Positions 1 to 8,385 of a stretch of 62,177 nt of DNA are shown here, piece by piece (within the stretch, counting starts at the first letter, position 1; every line of letters begins with the position of its first letter). The DNA lies in the NCBI GenBank assembly GCA_030729695.1, contig JANQWV010000069.1, forward strand, positions 64,542 through 126,718. The letters run 5' to 3'. Source of the DNA: Flavobacteriales bacterium. Its GTDB lineage: Bacteria; Bacteroidota; Bacteroidia; Flavobacteriales_D; Sanyastnellaceae. The notes under the pieces are model-generated. The model worked only from the letters and a program-made list of their open reading frames with translations, was not told the origin of the DNA and did not search any database. The position numbers and the translations under genes were made by a program.

Positions 1-710
1 CGTTGTTTGGTTATTTTCGGTTGATGAATAAACGAGAATCTTTGCGGGTTTACATCACCGTCTTGCACTTCCATTTTAGAGTAATCCAGTGATCTTCCGT
101 CAATTCTTGGTGGTGTTCCGGTTTTCATTCTTCCTGCTCTGAAACCCAATGAAACCAATTGTTCTGTGATTCCGTGCGAAGCTTTTTCACCGATTCTACC
201 ACCACCAAATTGCTTTTCACCAATGTGGATGACTCCGTTCAGAAACGTTCCACTGGTAATCACCACTGCATCGCACGTGAATTCTATGCCTAGCGCGGTT
301 TTCACGCCCTTCACGCGGTTATTTTTAATAATAATCTCGTTTACCGAGTCTTGCCAAAAATCAACGTTAGGTGTTTGCTCCAACGCGTTGCGCCACTCTT
401 CAGCAAAGAGCATACGATCGTTCTGTGTGCGTGGACTCCACATAGCTGGACCCTTACTTAAATTAAGCATGCGGTACTGTATTGCAGATAGGTCTGAGAC
501 TATCCCACTGTAACCACCGAGCGCATCTATCTCTCTGATTATTTGACCTTTAGCTACTCCACCCATGGCTGGATTACAGGACATTTGCCCTATTTTATTC
601 ATATCCATTGTGATGAGTAAAACGCTATTTTTTAGGTTAGCAGCAGCAGCAGCAGCTTCATTTCCCGCATGCCCAGCACCAACAACGACGACGTTATAAT
701 GTTTTTTCAT
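1..710 (-). CDS. mnmG: MnmG (GidA), tRNA uridine-5-carboxymethylaminomethyl synthesis enzyme, 5' part only
   Basis: The reading frame starts at an ATG at 708-710 and runs off the left edge, so only about the first 236 of roughly 620 residues are visible. The N-terminus has the FAD dinucleotide-binding motif GAGHAGNEAA near residues 11-20, then the family signature SCNPAMGGVAKG near residues 44-55. A later stretch reads MKTGTPPRIDGRS, also typical of MnmG. With MnmE the family modifies the wobble uridine of certain tRNAs in the cytoplasm, using FAD and methylene-tetrahydrofolate. ybeY lies upstream on the same strand with a 53-bp gap that contains a parS-like site. Identification is firm; truncation is only the window edge. 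Confidence 0.96.
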   Translation of the reverse strand, partial: MKKHYNVVVVGAGHAGNEAAAAAANLKNSVLLITMDMNKIGQMSCNPAMGGVAKGQIIREIDALGGYSGIVSDLSAIQYRMLNLSKGPAMWSPRTQNDRMLFAEEWRNALEQTPNVDFWQDSVNEIIIKNNRVKGVKTALGIEFTCDAVVITSGTFLNGVIHIGEKQFGGGRIGEKASHGITEQLVSLGFRAGRMKTGTPPRIDGRSLDYSKMEVQDGDVNPQRFSFIHQPKITKQ

Positions 711-719
711 TTTATCGAA

Positions 720-735
720 TGTTTCACGTGAAACG
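720..735. other. parS-like centromere site
   Basis: TGTTTCACGTGAAACG matches the widely conserved ParB-binding parS 16-mer (TGTTTCACGTGAAACA) at 15 of 16 positions and contains the perfect palindrome GTTTCACGTGAAAC. It lies in the 53-bp gap between ybeY and mnmG. In many bacteria parS sites cluster near the replication origin, and gidA/mnmG is a classic origin-proximal gene. No parA or parB gene is visible here. Confidence 0.85.
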
Positions 736-763
736 TATTTTATCACCTATTTGGCTTATTGAA

Positions 764-1198
764 TTATTGAGCGAATTTAGTTAAAAAGAGTGAGATACAC
801 AAATCTTCATTTTCAGTCATTTCCTTTTTCTTTTTTGGACTTTTATCTTGAAAACCAATGAGATGAAGAACACCGTGTGCAAGAATACGAAGAAGTTCTG
901 CATTGTATTCTACATTGTGATAAGTAGCGTTTTCCCCCACGCGTTCCACGCTTATGAAGATATCACCAGACACAATTTCACCTTCGCAATAATCGAACGT
1001 GATGATATCTGTGTAATAATCGTGCTGGAGGAAATTCTGGTTTACTTCTAATATTTTTTCATCGGAGCAGAAGATGAAAGCTAATTCACCGACTTTTTTG
1101 CCGTGACTTGAGACAAATTCTTTAATCCAGGCCTTTAAAAGACGTTTTGAAGGTGTTTTAGTGTTAACACCTTCGCTATGGAATGAAATGTTATTCAT
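764..1198 (-). CDS. ybeY: YbeY-like endoribonuclease (rRNA maturation)
   Basis: About 144 residues, the normal size for the YbeY/UPF0054 family, a metal-dependent single-strand endoribonuclease used in 16S rRNA 3'-end maturation and ribosome quality control. The signature is HGVLHLIGFQDKS: His108 and His112 are the first two metal ligands. The third ligand, His in Escherichia coli, is replaced by Asp118, which I recall as usual in Bacteroidota. I chose the ATG at 1198. A GTG two codons upstream (1204) is an alternative. It is probably cotranscribed with mnmG. Confidence 0.92.
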   Translation of the reverse strand: MNNISFHSEGVNTKTPSKRLLKAWIKEFVSSHGKKVGELAFIFCSDEKILEVNQNFLQHDYYTDIITFDYCEGEIVSGDIFISVERVGENATYHNVEYNAELLRILAHGVLHLIGFQDKSPKKKKEMTENEDLCISLFLTKFAQ

Positions 1199-1338
1199 GG
1201 CCACGAAAATGCCCTTGTTTTTTGATCACAATACATTGTTACACCAAACTTGACGAACAAGCGGTGGTTAACAATTCAAAAACTTAGAAATATTCAAGGT
1301 TGAATTGTGCTGCAATTTTGAAAGACATTAAACGAACT

Positions 1339-2334
1339 ATGAGAAAGATTCAAGTGATTTTATCCCTGGCGCTAATAGTAGCTATAGGATTTGTGGGCTG
1401 TGTGCCTCAAAGAAAATTTGTTGAAATGAAAACAGCGAAAGATGAGTCTGACGTTGAGAACAAAGAACTGCAAAAGCAACTCGACAATGTTAGCGCAACA
1501 ACGAAAGAGCAAGGTGCTACTATTGAAACTTTAACCAAGTCAGTTAGCAAGTTGAATGAAGACACCACGCTGTACGGTAAAGAATACCGTAGACTGCGTG
1601 TGATGTACGATAAAGTGAACGAGTTGAACAACGAACTTTTATCGAAAAACGAAAAGTTGTATAACAACTCATTAGAAGAAAACAAAAAATTGCTTCGCGA
1701 TTTGGAACGCGCAAAAGAGGCGCTTCAGGTGAAAGAAGACTCGCTTTACAAACTTGAGAAATCTGTTAAAGAAAAACAATTAGCGTTATCGAAGGCGCAG
1801 AAAGATTTGTTTGAAAGAGAGGTTAAGATTAAAGAACTTGATTCTTTGTTGCAAGCGCAGCGGAGTGCCAGTGAGTTGTTAAAAGCAAAGTTGGAAGCAG
1901 CATTGTTGAACTACAAGAACAAAGGAATTACGGTTCGTGAAGAGAACGGAAAAGTATACGTGAGCATGGAAGCGCAATTATTATTTCCTTCAGGAAAAAC
2001 AGACATCAATGCAGATGGAAAATCTGCAATCATACAACTCGCAAAAATTATTCAAGACGAAAAAGATTTGAATATTATTGTTGAAGGTCATACCGATACT
2101 GATAAGATTAGTTCCGGAGGGTCTATACCAAGAGACAACTGGGAGTTGAGTGTATTGCGTTCAACAGAGGTAATCAAATTAATTACTGCGAATAGCAGCA
2201 TTGATCCCTCACAATTATCTGCATCTGGAAGAAGTGAATATCACCCATTGGATGTGAACGATAAAGCAAGAAACAGAAGGATTGAAATTATCTTAGAGCC
2301 AAATCTAAAAGAGCTTTATAAAATCATCAAATAG
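1339..2334 (+). CDS. OmpA-family lipoprotein with long coiled coil
   Basis: 331 residues from the ATG at 1339 (a TTG further upstream is less likely). A lipoprotein signal ends in GFVGC with the lipidated Cys21. Residues about 30-210 are a Lys/Glu/Leu-rich coiled coil. Residues about 215-325 are an OmpA/MotB peptidoglycan-binding domain: FPSGKTDINADGK, then VEGHTDTDK, and a C-terminal ARNRRIEIIL. The layout suggests an outer-membrane lipoprotein holding peptidoglycan at a distance through the coiled coil. It has its own terminator 24 bp after the stop and looks monocistronic. The exact role is unknown. Confidence 0.88.
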   Translation: MRKIQVILSLALIVAIGFVGCVPQRKFVEMKTAKDESDVENKELQKQLDNVSATTKEQGATIETLTKSVSKLNEDTTLYGKEYRRLRVMYDKVNELNNELLSKNEKLYNNSLEENKKLLRDLERAKEALQVKEDSLYKLEKSVKEKQLALSKAQKDLFEREVKIKELDSLLQAQRSASELLKAKLEAALLNYKNKGITVREENGKVYVSMEAQLLFPSGKTDINADGKSAIIQLAKIIQDEKDLNIIVEGHTDTDKISSGGSIPRDNWELSVLRSTEVIKLITANSSIDPSQLSASGRSEYHPLDVNDKARNRRIEIILEPNLKELYKIIK

Positions 2335-2357
2335 ACTAAAAGGCAATTAAAAATATA

Positions 2358-2378
2358 GGGGGCTTCGGCCCCCTTTTT
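2358..2378 (+). terminator. Intrinsic terminator after the OmpA-family gene
   Basis: GGGGGC (2358-2363), loop TTCG, GCCCCC (2368-2373), then TTTTT. This is a perfect 6-bp GC stem with a stable UUCG loop. Confidence 0.95.
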
Positions 2379-2488
2379 AGTTCTCTGAATTTAACGTAAT
2401 CTATTGATTTTTCGAGAGTCGTGCGATTATGAACTGAATGTTGTTGAAATGTTAAATCAAATTGATTAGTATCAGTTCAACTTCCGCA

Positions 2489-2510
2489 TAAGTTTGACAA
2501 AATCAAACTT
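2489..2510 (+). promoter_or_regulatory. -7 element overlapped by a perfect palindrome (candidate operator)
   Basis: TAAGTTTG (2489-2496) fits the Bacteroidota -7 element TAnnTTTG. The arms AAGTTTGA (2490-2497) and TCAAACTT (2503-2510) form a perfect 8-bp inverted repeat around CAAAA and are followed by TTTT just before the ATG at 2518. The predicted transcription start falls inside the repeat, so a DNA-bound regulator would block transcription. A weak attenuator in RNA is the alternative. Confidence 0.55.
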
Positions 2511-2517
2511 TTTTATT

Positions 2518-3369
2518 ATGAAAAAAATCTTTTTGTTTTGCGCTTCTGTAGCGCTAGTGGGTACAATGAATGCTCAGTTAACAAATAAAAAAGGAGCTCA
2601 AATTCTTCCAGAAACCGGAGATTGGGCTATTTCAGTGAAAGCTGATCCTTTTATTAGCTTTGCTTCCAAACTTGTTACTGGTTTTACGAGCGGAGCTGAC
2701 GCCGGCTCTTTAACGTTCAATCAATACCAGGAAGATAACACGTTAGTGTTTAAGAAATTTACTTCTAACACTACGGCCGATCGTTTTATCGCAAACTTTG
2801 GACACACAAGCAACACATCAATTAATTCTGTTGCCGAATTGGATGAAAATGGAGCTGCAATAGCCGATGCGTTTGTAGACGACAAATCACGAGTTAGAAC
2901 AACTCATATTGGATTGGGCTACGGTAAAGAATTTAGAAAAGGCACAAGCAGACTGCAAGGGTATTATGGTGCCGACGCAATGATTTATCTCGAGGGTGGG
3001 TCAACAACCAAATCTTACGGGAACGATATTGTAAGAACTCAAGATGCAGCGCGCTTATTAAAATCGAAGCAAGGTCTTACACTTGGTGTAGGAGCGCGCG
3101 GATTTCTTGGTGCGGAGTATTTCTTTGCTCCAAAGATGTCAGTAGGAGCTGAGTTTGGATACGGCGCATGCATCTACACTCAAGGTGCAGGAAATTCTAA
3201 AAACGAAACTTGGAATTCCACAGATGGCCCAGGAGAGAGTGAAACAAATGGCACATCGAGAAGCTTAGGTTTTTCAATGGGATTTGATCAAGAGGTTGAT
3301 TCAAACACGCCATTTTCTCATGTGGTTGGAAGCGGCGTTGCTTCATTAAAGTTGAATTTGTTCTTTTAA
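2518..3369 (+). CDS. Predicted outer-membrane protein, unknown function
   Basis: 283 residues from the ATG at 2518. The Sec signal peptide MKKIFLFCASVALVGTMNAQ probably cleaves after NAQ. The remainder is rich in Gly, Ser, Thr and alternating aromatic residues, includes the stretch IGLGYGKEFRK, and ends in LKLNLFF, a hydrophobic-aromatic C-terminus as in outer-membrane beta-barrels. I do not recognise a specific family. The gene stands alone between two terminators with a palindrome over its promoter, so it is probably individually regulated. Confidence 0.7.
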   Translation: MKKIFLFCASVALVGTMNAQLTNKKGAQILPETGDWAISVKADPFISFASKLVTGFTSGADAGSLTFNQYQEDNTLVFKKFTSNTTADRFIANFGHTSNTSINSVAELDENGAAIADAFVDDKSRVRTTHIGLGYGKEFRKGTSRLQGYYGADAMIYLEGGSTTKSYGNDIVRTQDAARLLKSKQGLTLGVGARGFLGAEYFFAPKMSVGAEFGYGACIYTQGAGNSKNETWNSTDGPGESETNGTSRSLGFSMGFDQEVDSNTPFSHVVGSGVASLKLNLFF

Positions 3370-3392
3370 AAAAGGCAGTAGAATATTGAAAA

Positions 3393-3415
3393 GGGCCTCG
3401 AAAGAGGCCCTTTTT
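3393..3415. terminator. Bidirectional intrinsic terminator
   Basis: GGGCCTC (3393-3399), loop GAAA, GAGGCCC (3404-3410), then TTTTT. AAAA precedes the stem, so it can also stop the convergent glmS transcript. Confidence 0.93.
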
Positions 3416-3439
3416 AGTTTATTCGGAATAAGAGAAGCT

Positions 3440-5284
3440 TTACTCTACCGTAACACTCTTCGCCAAATTCCTTGGTTGGTCTACGTTACAGCCGCGCATG
3501 ATGGCAACGTGATACGAGAACAACTGCAATGGAATGACAGAAACAATAGGAACTAAACTATCGTCTGTACGAGGAATTTCAATCACGTGATCGGCCATGC
3601 CTTTCACAGTTTTATCTCCTTCGGTTACGATTGCTATGATTTGCCCTTTGCGCGCTTTTACTTCTTGAATGTTACTTACAACTTTCTCATAAGAGGCACC
3701 TTCAGTTGCAATGACAATCACAGGCATGTTTTCATCAATCAACGCAATAGGTCCATGCTTCATTTCAGCAGCCGGATATCCTTCAGCATGAATATAAGAA
3801 ATCTCTTTCAGCTTCAAAGCGCCCTCCAGAGCCACCGGGAAACTGTAACCTCTTCCAAGGTACAGTGCGTTCGCGCAATGCTGATATTTAGCCGCTATGG
3901 ACTCGGTAATGGCATTTGTCTTCAACACTTGTTCAACCTTTAACGGAAGAGATCCCAATTCAGCCATTAAACGAGTAGTTCTTTCGTTGGAAATAACGCC
4001 GCGCTTTTGTGCTACAGCCAAGGCTATTTGATAAAGAACAACAACCTGAGCCGTGAATGCTTTGGTTGAAGCAACACCGATTTCCGGTCCTGCGTGCGTA
4101 TAAGCGCCGCAATGCGTAGCACGAGAAATTGAACTTCCAACGACATTACATACCCCGAAAATTAATGCGCCACGCTCTTTCGCTAATTCAATAGCAGCAA
4201 GTGTATCTGCTGTTTCTCCTGATTGAGAAATTGCAATGACAATATCCGATGGATAGATAATCGGATTTCTATATCTGAACTCGCTTGCGTATTCTACTTC
4301 AACAGGAATACGCGCGAAGTCTTCGAATAAATATTCTGCAACAAGACCCGCGTGCCATGAGGTTCCGCAAGCCACAATTAAAATACGTTGTGCTGTTTTC
4401 CAACGCTCTTCGTGCTCATCTATTCCGCTCATCTTAATGAGTCCGGTTTTCAAATTCACACGTCCGCGAATAGAGTCCTCAATGCTGCGAGGCTGCTCGT
4501 GAATTTCCTTCAACATGAAAGAATCGTATCCGCCTTTTTCAATAGCCTCAAGCTTTAATTCTAACGCTTGAATGTATGGGACTTGACTTTGGTTTTCAAT
4601 GTTAACAATGGTCAAACCAGTAGTGCGATCCACACGCGCAACCTCTTCATCGTTTAAGTAAACAACATTCTTGGTGTACTCGATAATTGGCGTAGCATCA
4701 CTCGCAATGTAGAAGTCGTCGTTCGATCCAATACCAATAACCAATGGGCTTGATTTCTTCGCAACGATGAGTTGATCGGCATTTGTTTTATCCAATACAA
4801 CAATCGCGTATGCACCATGTACTTCCGAAAGAGCCATGCGAACCGCTTCAAATAGACTTACCTTTTCTGCGTTGCGAACGTCTTCAATTAAGTGAACCAA
4901 AACCTCAGTGTCGGTGTCGCTTAAAAACACGTGACCGCGGTTCATTAACTCTTGTTTAATGGACGCGTAATTTTCTATAATTCCGTTGTGAATAAGCGCA
5001 ATTGAACCGTCACCACTGCAATGAGGGTGAGCGTTTACGTCGTTCGGAACACCGTGTGTTGCCCAACGCGTATGACCAATTCCAATGTGTGAAAGTGGTT
5101 TAATTGGACCCACGACATTTTCTAAGTCAACAACTTTTCCCTTACATTTTTTAACAATAATCTCTCCGTTCTCAATGTAAGCCATACCGGCGCTGTCATA
5201 TCCACGATATTCTAAACGGCTAAGACCTTTAATTACCTTTTCGTAAACTGGTTCGTTACCTAAATAGCCAACAATTCCACACAT
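3440..5284 (-). CDS. glmS: Glutamine--fructose-6-phosphate aminotransferase (isomerizing)
   Basis: 614 residues, full length. It makes glucosamine-6-phosphate from fructose-6-phosphate and glutamine, the first step to UDP-GlcNAc for peptidoglycan and lipid A. The N-terminal class II amidotransferase domain starts MCGIVGYLG with nucleophile Cys2 and contains GHTRWATHG and HNGIIENY. Two SIS sugar-isomerase domains follow (about residues 290-600), with ACGTSWHAG, SQSGETADT and SSKAFTAQ-like STKAFTAQ. The C-terminus DQPRNLAKSVTVE is the usual conserved ending. It is the last gene of a run glgA-like/DUF4270/glmS, 11 bp after DUF4270. There is no room for a glmS ribozyme. Confidence 0.98.
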   Translation of the reverse strand: MCGIVGYLGNEPVYEKVIKGLSRLEYRGYDSAGMAYIENGEIIVKKCKGKVVDLENVVGPIKPLSHIGIGHTRWATHGVPNDVNAHPHCSGDGSIALIHNGIIENYASIKQELMNRGHVFLSDTDTEVLVHLIEDVRNAEKVSLFEAVRMALSEVHGAYAIVVLDKTNADQLIVAKKSSPLVIGIGSNDDFYIASDATPIIEYTKNVVYLNDEEVARVDRTTGLTIVNIENQSQVPYIQALELKLEAIEKGGYDSFMLKEIHEQPRSIEDSIRGRVNLKTGLIKMSGIDEHEERWKTAQRILIVACGTSWHAGLVAEYLFEDFARIPVEVEYASEFRYRNPIIYPSDIVIAISQSGETADTLAAIELAKERGALIFGVCNVVGSSISRATHCGAYTHAGPEIGVASTKAFTAQVVVLYQIALAVAQKRGVISNERTTRLMAELGSLPLKVEQVLKTNAITESIAAKYQHCANALYLGRGYSFPVALEGALKLKEISYIHAEGYPAAEMKHGPIALIDENMPVIVIATEGASYEKVVSNIQEVKARKGQIIAIVTEGDKTVKGMADHVIEIPRTDDSLVPIVSVIPLQLFSYHVAIMRGCNVDQPRNLAKSVTVE

Positions 5285-5295
5285 AAGAAATTTTT

Positions 5296-6597
5296 TTAGT
5301 TTGAATATGTAATGATCAAGCGCGTGTTTTCGCTTGAAATATTTGAAAAATCAGGACCGTGAAGAACGGTGCGGTTCACAGATACGCCAGCCGCTCCCGA
5401 AACAATAAATAGTGGAGCGTTCTCTAAATCTCCAGAAATTACTTTTTGAACATATTGCGTAATGTTCAGACGATATCTTTTGTTTGACTCTTCCACACCA
5501 CCGCCAATGTTTCCGCTGAACTGATCGGGAAGCGCAACTAAAGTTCCTTCGCTGTTCTGATAAAAGACGAAAATTTGTGAAGCAGGAGCATAGCGAGAAT
5601 CAGGCTCGTAAGGAATAACTAACTCTGCCTTATTAACGATTCTACCTTCACTCATTTGAAGATCTAAAAGATTAGGTAATACCAATTTCGTTTTTGTTCC
5701 TGCCCCAGCTTGCAAATACATCATGGCCTGATTCGCAATCGTGTCTGTTGTAACAAGTGCTTGTAATTCAGGCTGAGTGGCATATTGATAAAAGTGCTGA
5801 AGTTGCGAATATCTTCCGCAATCAGAGGTAACAGGAAATTCATAAAAAGTGGTGTCCGCCAATCCGCCATTGTCGAAGCGATAGTAAACCGTGATTTTAC
5901 TGTTGATGTTGGTTAGATCTAGCGCAACTACCCCCATTGGATAAGAACCCGCTTCAACTTTTAACCCTTTAAAATACGCTTGAAAATTTTCATCCGATTC
6001 CAAAACCGTTGGGTCTGCAGGCTGCATAAGCCTTGTTCCCAAAGCTGTTTTTAACGGAATGCGCAATTGAGGTGAAAGAGAATCTTCGGTTCCAAACAAG
6101 TATGTTTTTGGTTTGAATTGAAATGTTTGAAAAGGATTAGCTAATAAATTTTCGTTCAATACCGGTGCATTGTAAGAACTATTGAACCCTTCGCTTTTTG
6201 GTAAATCGTCGCTAAGTTCTCTCACCGATAAATAACCTTCGCCCAACGAACCGTATGAATACCCCGTGTAGGCAACAGAGAAAATAACAGAGTCGACTTC
6301 AAAGGTTTCTGGAAAAGTGGGATTAGCTCCTGATAGAACGAACTGCGTTGCAAAACTAGCAAGTGTTCTTCCGAAAGTTTCTTCGGTATATGAACCCAAC
6401 AAACAGGCTGAAAGCTCATCGGTAGAAAGCGTGTCTTCGCGAACGATGTAACTGAAAATACTAGCTGTATCTGTTTGATTGGCGTACAACACATCTTCTT
6501 GCGGAAGAAGTCCATCTGCCTGCAAATCCGTTGGTTTGTCACATGCGCTGAAACCAATCAATGAAACCGCGCAAAGCAAGAAGAGGGCTTTCCTCAT
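5296..6597 (-). CDS. DUF4270 family lipoprotein
   Basis: 433 residues from the ATG at 6597. The lipoprotein signal MRKALFLLCAVSLIGFSAC places the lipid on Cys19. The body resembles DUF4270, a Bacteroidota-specific surface lipoprotein family of unknown function: an early LLPQEDVLYANQTDT segment, then beta-rich sequence and a C-terminal NRTVLHGPDF...LIITYS region. It starts 4 bp after the glgA-like gene and ends 11 bp before glmS, a gene order I recall from other Bacteroidota. Linkage to glmS hints at an envelope role, but this is inference. Confidence 0.85.
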   Translation of the reverse strand: MRKALFLLCAVSLIGFSACDKPTDLQADGLLPQEDVLYANQTDTASIFSYIVREDTLSTDELSACLLGSYTEETFGRTLASFATQFVLSGANPTFPETFEVDSVIFSVAYTGYSYGSLGEGYLSVRELSDDLPKSEGFNSSYNAPVLNENLLANPFQTFQFKPKTYLFGTEDSLSPQLRIPLKTALGTRLMQPADPTVLESDENFQAYFKGLKVEAGSYPMGVVALDLTNINSKITVYYRFDNGGLADTTFYEFPVTSDCGRYSQLQHFYQYATQPELQALVTTDTIANQAMMYLQAGAGTKTKLVLPNLLDLQMSEGRIVNKAELVIPYEPDSRYAPASQIFVFYQNSEGTLVALPDQFSGNIGGGVEESNKRYRLNITQYVQKVISGDLENAPLFIVSGAAGVSVNRTVLHGPDFSNISSENTRLIITYSN

Positions 6598-6601
6598 GTG
6601 T

Positions 6602-7429
6602 TTAGTCAATCAAAATTGGTTTTGCCGCGTGAACAGTATCGAAAAACTCATCGATTGCTCCGTGGAAATCTTCACACTCATAAGCTTTAAGAACAGGAAC
6701 ACTCAAGGTGTTTACTTCTTCCATAAGCTTAGGATTAATGTCAGCATCATGAATAACCACACCGTCTGCATGAGCAAGTGCAACTTTCATAAGATTCACA
6801 TAATTCGAAGTAGAAAGGTCGCCAAGGTATTGTTGTCCCACTTGGTCGAACTGAACTTTTTTAGAAAGTCCTTTGTCGATAGATCCTGCGAAATCGTCTT
6901 TGTAAAGTGAGATGACGATTTTACTTTCTGCAAAGTGCGGATCTCCGGCAAATACATGCTTAACGTAAAGTGGCATTAAAGCAGAGAACCATCCGTGACA
7001 ATGCACGATATCAGGAGCCCAGCCTAATTTTTTAACAGTTTCAAGCACACCTTTCGAAAAGAAAATCATGCGCTCGCCATTGTCAGAAAATGGTTTTCCA
7101 GCCTCGTCATGCAAATATGCTTTACGATGGAAAAACTCTTCGTTATCGATGAAGTAAACCTGCAAACGAATTTGAGGAATGCTCGCAACTTTAATAATAA
7201 GTGGATGATCAGTGTCGTCTACAATTAAGTTCATTCCAGACAAACGAATAACCTCATGAAGTTGGTGTCTGCGCTCGTTAATCTTTCCAAACCGCGGCAT
7301 GAAAATGCGCGTTTCCTTGCCTCTTTCGTGCATGGCTTGTGGAATTTGACGAGCGTGATTCGCTATTGTAGATTCCGGAGTGAAGGGGAAAATTTCTTGA
7401 CTTACAAAAAGAACTTTTGTTTTTTGCAT
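6602..7429 (-). CDS. Glycogen/starch-synthase-like protein, N-terminal (GT5) domain only
   Basis: 275 residues. It resembles the N-terminal catalytic half of GlgA: VLFVSQEIFPF near the start, a GKETRIFMPRFGKINERRH region, then DIVHCHGWFSALMP matching the HCHDW segment of the family. The C-terminal nucleotide-sugar-binding half of canonical GlgA (about 480 residues) is absent, and the frame ends cleanly just before the next gene. I recall the short form as common in Bacteroidota, so this is probably not a fragment. Whether it still transfers glucose from ADP-glucose is unclear. It heads the operon with DUF4270 and glmS. Confidence 0.85.
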   Translation of the reverse strand: MQKTKVLFVSQEIFPFTPESTIANHARQIPQAMHERGKETRIFMPRFGKINERRHQLHEVIRLSGMNLIVDDTDHPLIIKVASIPQIRLQVYFIDNEEFFHRKAYLHDEAGKPFSDNGERMIFFSKGVLETVKKLGWAPDIVHCHGWFSALMPLYVKHVFAGDPHFAESKIVISLYKDDFAGSIDKGLSKKVQFDQVGQQYLGDLSTSNYVNLMKVALAHADGVVIHDADINPKLMEEVNTLSVPVLKAYECEDFHGAIDEFFDTVHAAKPILID

Positions 7430-7461
7430 AGAGATGTTTAGGTTTGCCTGAATTCAGTTTG

Positions 7462-7495
7462 CAAAGATATTATAAATCTTTTTTGAATTTTGCAA
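7462..7495 (-). promoter_or_regulatory. Promoter of the glgA-like/DUF4270/glmS operon
   Basis: On the minus strand, TTG (7493-7495), a 23-bp spacer and TATCTTTG (7469 down to 7462), fitting the Bacteroidota TTG...TAnnTTTG pattern. It implies a leader of about 29 nt. Confidence 0.65.
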
Positions 7496-7518
7496 CTTTT
7501 TGGCCTTAAAATACTGAA

Positions 7519-8385
7519 ATGAAGGGAACTTCGTGCGAAATAGCTGTTTTACAGCATGTTGATGAGATGATGGCGTTTAGCACGAAGTGCAGAAACGAAG
7601 GCCGAACAATAGGGTTTGTTCCCACAATGGGTGCCTTACACGAGGGTCATTTGTCTCTGATTGCTAAAGCCAAGGCTGAATGCGATGTCGTTATCTGTTC
7701 CATTTTTGTTAACCCTACGCAGTTTAACGACCCCAAGGACCTGCTCCTATATCCGAGAACCGAAGATGCTGATATTGAATTATTAAAAAGCGCCGGATGT
7801 GATTTGGTTTTTGTTCCGTCGGTCGCTGGCATGTATCCTGCAGGACAAGAAGTTCAAGATTATGATTTCGGAACCCTGACCTCGGAGTGGGAAGGACAGT
7901 ATAGACCCGGTCATTTCAATGGCGTAATTACGATAGTCAAGCGTTTATTCGAAATTGTTCTTCCACATAAATCATTTTTTGGGAAGAAGGATTTTCAACA
8001 GTTTTCCGTCATTCGAGAGTGGGTGAAGCGTTTTGAAGTTGATGTGGAAATTGTGGGTTGTGATACCGTAAGAGCTTCAAGCGGATTGGCATTAAGCTCA
8101 AGAAACAAAAGACTTTCAAACGAACAAGTAATCCTTGCTACAGCTTTTTCAAAAGCGCTTATATTTCTTCAAGAGAATAAACAAATCAACGATGTGAAGG
8201 CGCTGATCGAAGAGGCGTCGGAATTATTTATTGAAAAAGAACAAATTCAACTTCAATATTTCACCATAGCAAATTCTGAAACCTTGGAGCCGTTAGAAAA
8301 CATTAGTGATGTAAAACACCAGGTAGCCTTAATCGCCGGTTTTATAGGCGGTGTAAGATTAATAGATGAGTTGGAACTGAACTAA
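7519..8385 (+). CDS. panC: Pantothenate synthetase
   Basis: 288 residues, full length. It condenses pantoate and beta-alanine with ATP to make pantothenate, the coenzyme A precursor. PTMGALHEGH (residues 35-44) is the HIGH-type nucleotide-binding motif. NPTQFNDPKDL, FFGKKDFQQF and LALSSRNKRLS are the other family blocks. panD, often the neighbour of panC, is not here; the stop overlaps the convergent symporter gene by 4 bp. It is divergent from the glgA-like operon across 89 bp. Confidence 0.97.
   Translation: MKGTSCEIAVLQHVDEMMAFSTKCRNEGRTIGFVPTMGALHEGHLSLIAKAKAECDVVICSIFVNPTQFNDPKDLLLYPRTEDADIELLKSAGCDLVFVPSVAGMYPAGQEVQDYDFGTLTSEWEGQYRPGHFNGVITIVKRLFEIVLPHKSFFGKKDFQQFSVIREWVKRFEVDVEIVGCDTVRASSGLALSSRNKRLSNEQVILATAFSKALIFLQENKQINDVKALIEEASELFIEKEQIQLQYFTIANSETLEPLENISDVKHQVALIAGFIGGVRLIDELELN

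Noticed and set aside
1300-1338. Upstream TTG starts giving longer N-termini for several genes (for example 1300 for the OmpA-family gene)
   Set aside because: The added residues precede a clear signal peptide, and a good ATG follows.
5285-5295. A glmS ribozyme or riboswitch before glmS
   Set aside because: The gap to the upstream gene is 11 bp, too short for any such element.
6602-7429. Frameshift that split a full-length glgA
   Set aside because: The following frame is an intact DUF4270 lipoprotein with its own signal, not the missing GT5 C-terminal domain.
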